A stretch of 11,795 nt of DNA, from positions 1-11,795 of the forward strand of contig DATAYF010000789.1 in NCBI GenBank assembly GCA_036272735.1, written 5' to 3'. This document shows positions 1-5,700 of this stretch, piece after piece. Within the stretch, counting starts at the first letter, position 1; every line of letters starts with the position of its first letter. The position numbers and the translations under genes were made by a program. The DNA is from DATAYF01 sp036272735 (GTDB lineage: Bacteria; Chloroflexota; Ktedonobacteria; Ktedonobacterales; Ktedonobacteraceae). Below the pieces are notes generated by a model, which saw nothing but the letters and a program-made list of their open reading frames with translations, did no database searches and was not told where the DNA came from.

Positions 1-1
1 C

Positions 2-481
2 AAAATGGCTTGTGGGGTGTTGGAGCGAGCCGAGCAGTTGCTTGAGTTTTCTCGGGGAGGAGAGGTGCCCAATACCGCCTTTATCGAACGCTTGAATGGA
101 ACCTTTCGCGAGCGTCTGGCGAGCCTGACGCGTAAGAGTCGGCACGCGGCTGCCCGTTTGCAGACCTTGTGCTCGGGCATGTACCTGATTGGTTGTACCT
201 ATAATTTCTGTGTCGCCCATCAGGAACTCTTGAAGGCGAAACATTGGGGCAGGGCATGCACTCCTGCGATGGTTAGTGGGCTGACCGATCATATCTGGAG
301 TTTCGGCGAGTTGCTCAGCTACAAAGTAGCTCCGGCACTCTGGGTGGAACCAAAACGGCGCGGACGGCCACCAAAACAGGCGAGGCCACACGCCACCCCA
401 ACCAAAAGGCGGAGCCGTCCAGTGGGCTCTCTGCCTTTGGTTCGTCTGCGCAAAGGAGTCTTATGCTCAACCACCGGTTAG
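2..481 (+). CDS. DDE-type transposase, C-terminal part (cut by window edge)
   Basis: C-terminal part of an insertion-sequence transposase. The frame is open to the left edge, so the ATG at 5 is probably internal and the N-terminal catalytic half lies outside the window. The motif NTAFIERLNGTFRERLASL, about 25 residues into the visible part, matches the region around the last catalytic acid of DDE transposases (the E of FIERLN), followed by a basic RKSRHAA stretch and a helical segment ending in GLTDHIWSFGELL. The tail is rich in Arg, Lys and Pro (KRRGRPPKQ), as is common in DNA-binding C-termini. The stop lies 20 bp before the converging end of the cheA-like gene, so the element sits at the end of that operon without visibly cutting it. 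No terminal inverted repeat was recognised. The IS family is not assigned. The transposase call is firm; activity cannot be judged. Confidence 0.8.
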   Translation, partial: KMACGVLERAEQLLEFSRGGEVPNTAFIERLNGTFRERLASLTRKSRHAAARLQTLCSGMYLIGCTYNFCVAHQELLKAKHWGRACTPAMVSGLTDHIWSFGELLSYKVAPALWVEPKRRGRPPKQARPHATPTKRRSRPVGSLPLVRLRKGVLCSTTG

Positions 482-501
482 TGTGGCTCTACCACGTTTT
501 C

Positions 502-2928
502 CTACAGTAATCGGAGCAGAGATTGCACCGTTTCTAGCAAGGTGGTCTGGGCGCATGGTTTAATGAGGTAGGCGTGCGCCCCCAACTCGCGAGCACGTCG
601 CATATGTTTTTCCGAAGAGCGCGACGTGAGCATGGCAATCTTTACGTGCGCCAGATCGGGGTGTCGATTCAAGATACTGAGCAGGTCGAAGCCGTTCAGG
701 TTCGGCATCTCAATATCCAGCAAGCAAAGTTCAGGCGCATTACCCAGCAACAGCTCAAGTGCCTCCATGCCATCGCGAGCCTCGGTCACAGCGTAGTGCG
801 CGTGGCGCAGCGTCTGGCTGATCGAGCGGCGCAGCGAGACGGAGTCATCAGCCACCAGGATACGGTGCGCCTCCGCATGTGCGCCATTGAGTAGCGTTGA
901 CGCTGTGGTTGTTGGATGAGGATGAGACACGTGTTGTATGGACCGCATGGGCTGTTGCTGGCGATATAGGCGCATCAGTTCGGGCAGATCAAGCATCAAG
1001 AGCGCCTTGCCATGCCCATCAATAGCCACGCCAGTAAGACCGGGACGCTGTAAATAGCAAGGCAGCGGTTTTACCACCGGCTCGGTTTCACCAAGCACCT
1101 CATCCACCAACACGCCCACGTGGAGACGCACGGAAGCATCGAGCGCCAGCAGCAGGAGCGGGCGCACGCGAGGTGATGGCCCGGCAGCGCGCGGGAAGTT
1201 GAGCAGATCGGCGAGATGATATAGCAGATCGGGCCGCACAGCGTCGGGACGCAGCTCCTCAATGCTCAACACTTGCGAGAAGGGGACGAGCAGTTGTTGG
1301 CTACCAACTCGCACGGTCAGGCATTGCGTGGTGCCGTGTGAACGTGGGAGGCGCAGCAAGAAACTGATACCTCCCGCATTATTGCGGCGCAACGTATAGG
1401 TCCCATTTAAGCGCAGCATAGGGGTGCGAATGGCCTCTAGAGCGCCACCATTGACCGGAATAGAAAAACCAATTTCTAGCGCCACCTCGTTGCCCATACT
1501 CTGAGCATGCAGCCAGATACGCGGGGCAGTCACCCCTTCAGGGACAAAAGAGGTGTCAGCCAGGCAGGTGCGCAACATCTGCGACAACGGGTGAGCCAGG
1601 GCATCGAGGATACTTTGATCTACCTCTGTCTCCTCACCACGCACCTCGAATTCGACGGGGAGCGCGCTGGTCGAAACAGCACGTTGCAAGCGCGAAACCA
1701 GAGTTTTGAGCGGAACCAGGCGCAGCAAGAACACCGCATTGCGCAGCGCAGTTCCCCGAGCCATAGACTCCTGCTCACGGATCGACAGTGCTTTAAAGGC
1801 CGCATCTACCCGCTCGGTAGCAGTCGTCACATCATTCATAGCCTCGGTTAACGAGCGCACCAACATATCCTTCTCAGTATAGCTTTCGATATCGAGTTTA
1901 TCGTTGAAACCTGAGAACGCAGACCGCGTCAACTGTTTATCGGAGTCAGATGGCAAGTAGTTCGCCTGCTGCCCACCATACCCATCTCCTAATGGTCGAC
2001 CTTGATGTGCCTGGCGTGATGCCTGCAAGACTCGTGAGGCCAGTGAGGACGATGGCAATTCTTCGAGTGTGTGGGCAAGTGATTGTCCATCAGCAAAGAG
2101 CGTCGAAAGCTGCGACTGAAGCTGACGCAGGCGTAATTGAGCCGTGCGCAGATCCTGCATCGCTGTCTCAAAGTTCTCCTGGGCTATCACCAGGGGCGCT
2201 CTCGACTCCAGCGCTTGTTCGGAGTAGTGAATTACCTGTGAAACTCGGCGACCATCGACACGAATAAAAGGCATGAAAGGAGTATTAGGTATGTGCGCCG
2301 GACCAGAGGTTGGTGTATCTTGCCCGCGCTCCATCGTCGGGGCTGCACCGACGTCTGCACTCGGTTTGGCACGAGCTGCAGCCTGGCCAGGTACGTTTTG
2401 GAAATCGGAGACCAGTTCTTGTAGCGGAAGCAGACCTTCATGGCCGGAGCTTGCAAGCTGTTGCAAGGCGGCTTCCATGACGGTGAGTGCTTGACGCAAT
2501 ACGGGCAGTGCCCGACCAGGAACCACCTGCCCGTGAGCAACCTCCTCGGCGGTCGCTTCGACATGTTGGGTGATCGCCGCGATGCCGTGGCAATCAATGG
2601 CCCCAGCAGCTCCACGTATTTTATGGGCCAGGCGTTGCAATGGCACAAAGTGCGCAGGTTGTGGGGGCGTCTCAAGTTCAAGCTGGCTGAGCACGCGGCG
2701 CATCTTGGCAATGTCTTCATCAGCCTCGGTCAGAAAAACAGCCAACCAGTCTTGCGCGGCCTCATCTGCAAGCTCGACCTGTGGTAATACTGGAACAGCA
2801 GGCGCGGAGCGGGGCTCATCGGCAGTGCTCGTCGCTGACCATTCGTTTTTCTCCTCGAAGGCTTGTAAAATTTCTAGATCTTCAGAAGAGAGATTGTCGT
2901 CATCAAACGCAGGAAAAACTTCACTCAT
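502..2928 (-). CDS. CheA/ChpA-like hybrid protein: Hpt - P3-like - degenerate ATPase - CheW - receiver
   Basis: Large chemosensory signalling protein of 808 residues. It has an N-terminal Hpt domain (about 53-160) with phospho-accepting His102 in LAHKIRGAAGAI. A long linker follows (about 180-350), then a P3/P4 boundary (about 355-445) with LLRLVPLKTLVSRLQR and GEETEVD typical of CheA and PilL/ChpA. A CheW-like domain spans about 533-660. A C-terminal receiver (about 688-808) has Asp694/Asp695, phospho-acceptor Asp738, Thr768 and Lys790. The ATPase region between 445 and 530 is short: the N-box Asn is Thr454 (MLRTCLAD where CheA has LRNAIDHG), the DDGxG box reads GFSIPVN, and the GRGVGMD box is absent. 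Hence ATP binding and autophosphorylation are doubtful, while Hpt, CheW and receiver look intact. It is the last gene of a receiver-cheW-cheA operon. Its ATG overlaps the cheW stop by 8 nt (ATGAGTGA), suggesting translational coupling; no good SD of its own is seen. Confidence 0.9.
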   Translation of the reverse strand: MSEVFPAFDDDNLSSEDLEILQAFEEKNEWSATSTADEPRSAPAVPVLPQVELADEAAQDWLAVFLTEADEDIAKMRRVLSQLELETPPQPAHFVPLQRLAHKIRGAAGAIDCHGIAAITQHVEATAEEVAHGQVVPGRALPVLRQALTVMEAALQQLASSGHEGLLPLQELVSDFQNVPGQAAARAKPSADVGAAPTMERGQDTPTSGPAHIPNTPFMPFIRVDGRRVSQVIHYSEQALESRAPLVIAQENFETAMQDLRTAQLRLRQLQSQLSTLFADGQSLAHTLEELPSSSLASRVLQASRQAHQGRPLGDGYGGQQANYLPSDSDKQLTRSAFSGFNDKLDIESYTEKDMLVRSLTEAMNDVTTATERVDAAFKALSIREQESMARGTALRNAVFLLRLVPLKTLVSRLQRAVSTSALPVEFEVRGEETEVDQSILDALAHPLSQMLRTCLADTSFVPEGVTAPRIWLHAQSMGNEVALEIGFSIPVNGGALEAIRTPMLRLNGTYTLRRNNAGGISFLLRLPRSHGTTQCLTVRVGSQQLLVPFSQVLSIEELRPDAVRPDLLYHLADLLNFPRAAGPSPRVRPLLLLALDASVRLHVGVLVDEVLGETEPVVKPLPCYLQRPGLTGVAIDGHGKALLMLDLPELMRLYRQQQPMRSIQHVSHPHPTTTASTLLNGAHAEAHRILVADDSVSLRRSISQTLRHAHYAVTEARDGMEALELLLGNAPELCLLDIEMPNLNGFDLLSILNRHPDLAHVKIAMLTSRSSEKHMRRARELGAHAYLIKPCAQTTLLETVQSLLRLL

Positions 2929-3547
2929 AAGATATTCGCAATTGTTCTACCAGATCAGTAAGGATGACGGGCATATCGAGCACCAGGGAGACTTTTGTAT
3001 CATCCATACCCATCGCCACACCATCCGTAAAAATTCCGCTAATTGCCCCAACGCAAGGAGGCTCGTATCCTTGCTCGGCTTGATCGGGCGCATGCAAACG
3101 AGAGACATCAAAAATGGTGGAGATGCCCAGAACTGGAACAGAAAAACCAAGCAGCATATCGTTATGTTGCGCCACCAGCAGCAGAGCAGGAGCACGAACA
3201 GGCTCAACCGGACAGCGCAACACGTAGGCGCGTAGATCAATGACCGCCAGAGGACTTCCCGACCATGCCACAATACCCAGCAACCACGTGGGAGACCGTG
3301 GAAGCAGAGAGACGTGGTCCGGCAAAGGCTCGACCACCCGTATCGCGGCCAAATTGATCAAACATCCACATACGCCAAGATCACCTACGAGGAAATCATT
3401 GCTGCTTGCTTGTTCGCCAGGAACCACCTGAGCGCACGCGGCCACATAAGCCCAGAACTGCTCATCGTCCATGTTTGCGAGCAACGCGGCGTGCTCTTGA
3501 TAGAGATAAGCAGTATGTGGAGCGGGTAGAGCAGGTAACTCACTCAT
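2921..3547 (-). CDS. CheW-like adaptor protein
   Basis: Cytoplasmic coupling protein of 208 residues, expected to link the CheA-like protein to receptors or to other array parts. The CheW/SH3-like domain covers about residues 50-205: a beta-rich LVGDLGVCGCLINL start, the core WLLGIVAWSGSPLAVIDLR (compare the usual GI.N.RG.ILPV.DL), and a C-terminal SLVLDMPVILTDLVEQL. The usual Arg-Gly of the core reads Ser-Gly here, so partner contacts may differ. The roughly 50-residue N-terminal extension (helical, around NMDDEQFWAYVAACAQ) is unusual, because classic CheW starts almost directly with the domain. It lies 16 nt behind the receiver gene, and its TGA overlaps the next ATG. A GGTGG stretch about 10 nt upstream of the ATG can serve as SD. 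No methyl-accepting receptor gene is in the window. CheW family membership is clear; a type IV pilus (PilI-like) role is inferred from the neighbours. Confidence 0.85.
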   Translation of the reverse strand: MSELPALPAPHTAYLYQEHAALLANMDDEQFWAYVAACAQVVPGEQASSNDFLVGDLGVCGCLINLAAIRVVEPLPDHVSLLPRSPTWLLGIVAWSGSPLAVIDLRAYVLRCPVEPVRAPALLLVAQHNDMLLGFSVPVLGISTIFDVSRLHAPDQAEQGYEPPCVGAISGIFTDGVAMGMDDTKVSLVLDMPVILTDLVEQLRISYE

Positions 3548-3563
3548 CGAAAACTACCACCGT

Positions 3564-3956
3564 TTAATTAGGAGTAGGAGCAGGATCACCTAGATAGGAT
3601 TCGATGATCGCGATGATATCTTGCGTCTTAAACGGCTTGGTAACATAGTCTTTAGCTCCTGCCAGGCGACCTTTCAATCGATCAATGACCCCATCGCGGC
3701 GTGAAAGCATAATGATCACAGTCTTAGCGAACTGAGGTTTTGCCTTGAGGCGACGGGCCACATCGTAACCATCCAGTTTGGGAAGACCAATATCAAGTAT
3801 CACCAGGTCAGGGACGCGGGACGTCTGGTTTAACCAGCGCATGGCTTCAACGCCATCTGGAAAACCCATGACCTCGAAGCCTTCACGGCCCAGGCACGTC
3901 TCGATGATCTTACGCACGGTGGCAGAATCATCGATCACCATGACGAACTTACTCAT
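3564..3956 (-). CDS. Single-domain response regulator, PilG/CheY-like
   Basis: Stand-alone receiver of 130 residues without output domain. The acidic pocket is Asp9/Asp10 (MVIDDSATVRK), the phospho-acceptor is Asp55 (LVILDIGLPKLDG), the switch hydroxyl is Ser85 (IIMLSRRDG) and the conserved lysine is Lys107 (VTKPF). The stretch from LSRRDGVIDRLKGRLAGAKDY to TKPF closely follows the pattern of PilG-type twitching-motility regulators (MLSSKDG...GR..GS..YLTKPF), more than flagellar CheY. It is first in the operon with cheW and cheA. The start is supported by an AGAGAGGAC SD about 8 nt upstream. Its phosphodonor could be the hybrid CheA-like protein through Hpt, or the PAS kinase encoded 305 bp upstream on the same strand; the sequence does not decide. 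The response regulator call is certain, the PilG-like assignment is probable. Confidence 0.9.
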   Translation of the reverse strand: MSKFVMVIDDSATVRKIIETCLGREGFEVMGFPDGVEAMRWLNQTSRVPDLVILDIGLPKLDGYDVARRLKAKPQFAKTVIIMLSRRDGVIDRLKGRLAGAKDYVTKPFKTQDIIAIIESYLGDPAPTPN

Positions 3957-4261
3957 GCAAATGTCCTCTCTCTTCCTCTACTACCAACCAATTGTACCCG
4001 ACATTCATGCAATACACAAGAGCACGAACGAAAGCGCCCAACGTATATCAAACAAGCCCGGCGTACTTATAACAAAACGCCCATTTTCATCCAAGCAGAG
4101 ATGCTCCAACGATGGTTATGCAGGCAATACTACCACACGCATGAGGCAATCTGCAACACGTTGGTATAAAGATAGCGTTAAATTTTTCTACACTCTCCAT
4201 CCGCACCTGCGGTACCCACACAGTTGGTGTGACAGCCATTAACTAGAGGGATAACAGGAAT
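3957..4261. other. 305-bp intergenic region between kinase and receiver operon
   Basis: No coding sequence is supported here. The left end holds the promoter and leader of the receiver operon. Near the right end, just behind the kinase stop, are two small hairpins side by side: 5-bp arms CCGCA/TGCGG at 4201-4212 and CACAC/GTGTG at 4217-4231. They could mark the 3' end of the kinase transcript, but there is no U-run directly after them, so an intrinsic terminator cannot be claimed. The middle (about 4020-4195) shows nothing recognisable. Confidence 0.5.
3991..4019 (-). promoter_or_regulatory. Promoter of the receiver-cheW-cheA operon
   Basis: On the minus strand TTGTGT (4014-4019) and TACAAT (3991-3996) are separated by exactly 17 bp. 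TACAAT matches the -10 consensus at 5 of 6 positions; the -35 box keeps the TTG. Transcription would begin near 3984, leaving a leader of about 28 nt that carries the AGAGAGGAC ribosome site of the receiver gene. Position and spacing support it as a housekeeping-sigma promoter. Confidence 0.55.
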
Positions 4262-5371
4262 TTACGATGATTGATCGAGGCGCGTGGCGACTGGAAGTGT
4301 GAAGGAGAAAGTGCTGCCCTGGCCTGCAACACTCTCGGCTGTGATACGGCCGCCGTGTGCTTCGACAACCTGGCGCGCTATCGCCAGACCCAGGCCAGTG
4401 CCACCACCACCAGGGCCGACGAAATCTTCTTTGGAGCGCGAACGGCTGGTTTTATAAAAACGTTCAAATACGCGTGAAAGGTCTTCGGGACGAATGCCCA
4501 CTCCGGTATCGCGCACGAAGAAGCGCTGCATGTGCTGTTGAGGAAGTGGCGCGGAACCGAGGGTAATCGAGCCGCCCGAAGGGGTAAACTTGATAGCATT
4601 GTGAACAAGATTGACCAGCACACGAATGATGAGCTTACTGTCAGCAGCAACCAGCGTATGTTTCTGTGACACCTCGGTCGATAGGTTAACACGGTGTCTT
4701 TGCGCCTGTGGAAACATACGAGCGTGCACTTCGTGGACCAGTAGCCCAACTTCGATAGGCTCAATAGCGATGCTCAGTTGTCCGGCCTCCATGCGCGAGA
4801 GTTCCAACAATTCAGAGACCATGCCGGTCAAATAATGCAGTTCTTTTTCGATTTTCTCCACAAACTCCTGCGCCTTGTCGGGATCGGTGTCGATAACGTC
4901 CTCAAGCGTCTCGGCAAGCAGGCTCACCGAGGTTAAGGGAGTGCGTAGTTCGTGCGATATATTTGCCAGGAAGTCGCGCTGCATGCGCTCGATACGCCGC
5001 GACTCGGTGACATCCTCGATAATGACAGCAAAGAATTGCGTGGTGGCGGCGAGAGAGGTTGCCTGTTGTGGCTCTTGATCGGGGAGAGGCATTACCGAGA
5101 CCTTCCACGCGCCATCACTCACGTTATCTAATAGCACTAGTTCGCGTTGCGGTTGGGAAGTAGTGAGGAATATCTGCACAAGTTGCAGGACCTGCGGGTA
5201 GACGATCAAGGTATCAAGCCTGGTATTGGGGACGAGCGTTGTTTGTTCGCTCAGGTGTAGGCCAGGCTGATTGATATGACACACGACAAGATCACGGTTC
5301 ACGACAAAGAGGGGCAGTGGCACCGCCTCAAGGAGACTATTAAATAGTTGCGGATAAGCAAATTGGGCCAT
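4262..5371 (-). CDS. Soluble PAS-HisKA-HATPase sensor histidine kinase (PhoR-like)
   Basis: Sensor kinase of 369 residues with the start chosen at the ATG at 5371. A PAS-like domain covers about 9-125 (LLEAVPLPLFVVNRDLVV and a closing FFAVIIEDVTESRRIE). HisKA has the H-box FLANISHELRTPLTS with His140. The ATPase domain has the N-box NLVHNAIKFTPSGG (Asn258), the G1 box DTGVGI (288-293), the F-box RVFERFY and the G2 box GTGLGLAIA (324-332), so it should be active. There is no membrane segment, so it senses a cytosolic signal or partner. The frame could begin at a GTG at 5410, but that codon lies inside the tRNA terminator stem, and the ATG at 5389 overlaps the SD. GGAGGTG at 5381-5387 lies 9 nt before the ATG at 5371. 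No partner response regulator directly adjoins; the nearest is the receiver downstream on the same strand. Confidence 0.9.
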   Translation of the reverse strand: MAQFAYPQLFNSLLEAVPLPLFVVNRDLVVCHINQPGLHLSEQTTLVPNTRLDTLIVYPQVLQLVQIFLTTSQPQRELVLLDNVSDGAWKVSVMPLPDQEPQQATSLAATTQFFAVIIEDVTESRRIERMQRDFLANISHELRTPLTSVSLLAETLEDVIDTDPDKAQEFVEKIEKELHYLTGMVSELLELSRMEAGQLSIAIEPIEVGLLVHEVHARMFPQAQRHRVNLSTEVSQKHTLVAADSKLIIRVLVNLVHNAIKFTPSGGSITLGSAPLPQQHMQRFFVRDTGVGIRPEDLSRVFERFYKTSRSRSKEDFVGPGGGGTGLGLAIARQVVEAHGGRITAESVAGQGSTFSFTLPVATRLDQSS

Positions 5372-5380
5372 GAAGTTATG

Positions 5381-5387
5381 CACCTCC
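5381..5387 (-). promoter_or_regulatory. Ribosome binding site that fixes the kinase start
   Basis: GGAGGTG on the minus strand, 9 nt before the ATG at 5371. It decides against two longer starts: the ATG at 5389 overlaps the site itself and the GTG at 5410 lies in the tRNA terminator hairpin. Confidence 0.65.
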
Positions 5388-5394
5388 ATTTGAC

Positions 5395-5427
5395 AAACAA
5401 AAAGGATCACCGTCTAGTTGGTGACCC
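5395..5427 (-). terminator. Intrinsic terminator of tRNA-Asn
   Basis: On the minus strand GGGTCACC (5420-5427) pairs with GGTGATCC (5404-5411), 8 bp with one G-U pair and an 8-nt loop. TTTTTGTTT follows directly. It begins 5 nt after the CCA end of the tRNA. It ends only 8 nt before the SD of the kinase gene. Confidence 0.8.
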
Positions 5428-5432
5428 TCTAG

Positions 5433-5507
5433 TGGCTCCTCGAGTAGGACTCGAACCTACAACCCATCGGTTAACAGCCGATTGCTCTACCATTGAGCTA
5501 TCGAGGA
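5433..5507 (-). tRNA. tRNA-Asn (anticodon GTT)
   Basis: 75-nt cloverleaf including an encoded CCA. The acceptor arms TCCTCGA and TCGAGGA pair perfectly. The D arm is GCTC/GAGC with a 7-nt loop, the anticodon arm ATCGG/CCGAT encloses the loop CTGTTAA with anticodon GTT, the variable loop is 5 nt, and the T arm GTAGG/CCTAC encloses TTCGAGT. The discriminator base is G. GTT reads AAC and AAT, hence asparagine. It stands alone with its own promoter and terminator, upstream of the PAS kinase gene. Confidence 0.97.
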
Positions 5508-5511
5508 AAGC

Positions 5512-5527
5512 TTGTTCGCGAGAACAA
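5512..5527. repeat. Inverted repeat in the tRNA-Asn leader
   Basis: TTGTTC and GAACAA (6-bp arms) flank GCGA. The site lies between the -10 box and the tRNA, covering the expected transcription start. It can be either a leader hairpin removed with the tRNA 5' leader or a small operator. Confidence 0.5.
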
Positions 5528-5531
5528 CTGT

Positions 5532-5560
5532 AGTATATAAGAGCGTTCTGGCTTTGTCAA
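5532..5560 (-). promoter_or_regulatory. Promoter of tRNA-Asn
   Basis: On the minus strand a perfect -35 TTGACA (5555-5560) and a -10 TATACT (5532-5537) are 17 bp apart. The tRNA begins about 18 nt beyond the expected start point. This is the strongest promoter in the window. Confidence 0.88.
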
Positions 5561-5596
5561 TACCCTTTTTACTAGATTCCGAGATTTTCGAGACTT

Positions 5597-5620
5597 ACAA
5601 AAAACCGGTTTACAACGGTT
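5597..5620 (-). terminator. Probable intrinsic terminator behind the mgtE tail repeat
   Basis: On the minus strand AACCG and CGGTT form a 5-bp stem around an 8-nt loop (arms 5616-5620 and 5603-5607), followed by TTTTGT. The stem is short, but the U-run directly follows it. The site lies just behind the diverged copy of the mgtE 3' end, as if it were the original end signal of that copy. Confidence 0.45.
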
Positions 5621-5625
5621 CACGC

Positions 5626-5661
5626 CTAGCCAAGGAAACGAAGGATGAGTTGCAATGTCAC
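5626..5661 (-). repeat. Diverged copy of the last 12 codons of mgtE
   Basis: These 36 bp match 5701-5736, the end of the mgtE-like gene, at 31 of 36 positions, including the stop codon. Read on the minus strand it gives VTLQLILRFLG and TAG, against VTLQLIPRFLG and TAG in the gene. The offset is exactly 75 bp, so the copy is in the same frame as mgtE beyond its stop. Only the tail is repeated; upstream of it the similarity fades. It looks like the remnant of a second mgtE paralogue or of a local tandem duplication. Confidence 0.75.
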
Positions 5662-5676
5662 ACACCCCTCTTTTTC

Positions 5677-5698
5677 AAGTGGTGATACGTCACCACTT
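5677..5698. repeat. Perfect 9-bp hairpin directly after the mgtE stop
   Basis: AAGTGGTGA and TCACCACTT flank the 4-nt loop TACG. In the mgtE transcript the hairpin starts 2 nt after the stop codon. It is followed by GAAAAAGAGG, not by U residues, so it is not a standard intrinsic terminator; it may protect the 3' end or slow the polymerase. Confidence 0.7.
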
Positions 5699-5700
5699 CC

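Noticed and set aside
2570..3235. Plus-strand frame of 221 codons opposite the cheA/cheW junction
   Set aside because: It is antisense to two well supported genes, has no domain character and no SD; a shadow frame.
4244..4260. Resemblance to a homing endonuclease (I-SceI-like) site, GGGATAACAGG
   Set aside because: Only the central part matches; no intron or endonuclease gene is present, so it is a chance match.
5372..5410. Longer N-terminus of the PAS kinase (GTG at 5410 or ATG at 5389)
   Set aside because: The GTG lies in the tRNA terminator stem and the ATG overlaps the SD; GGAGGTG is correctly placed for the ATG at 5371.
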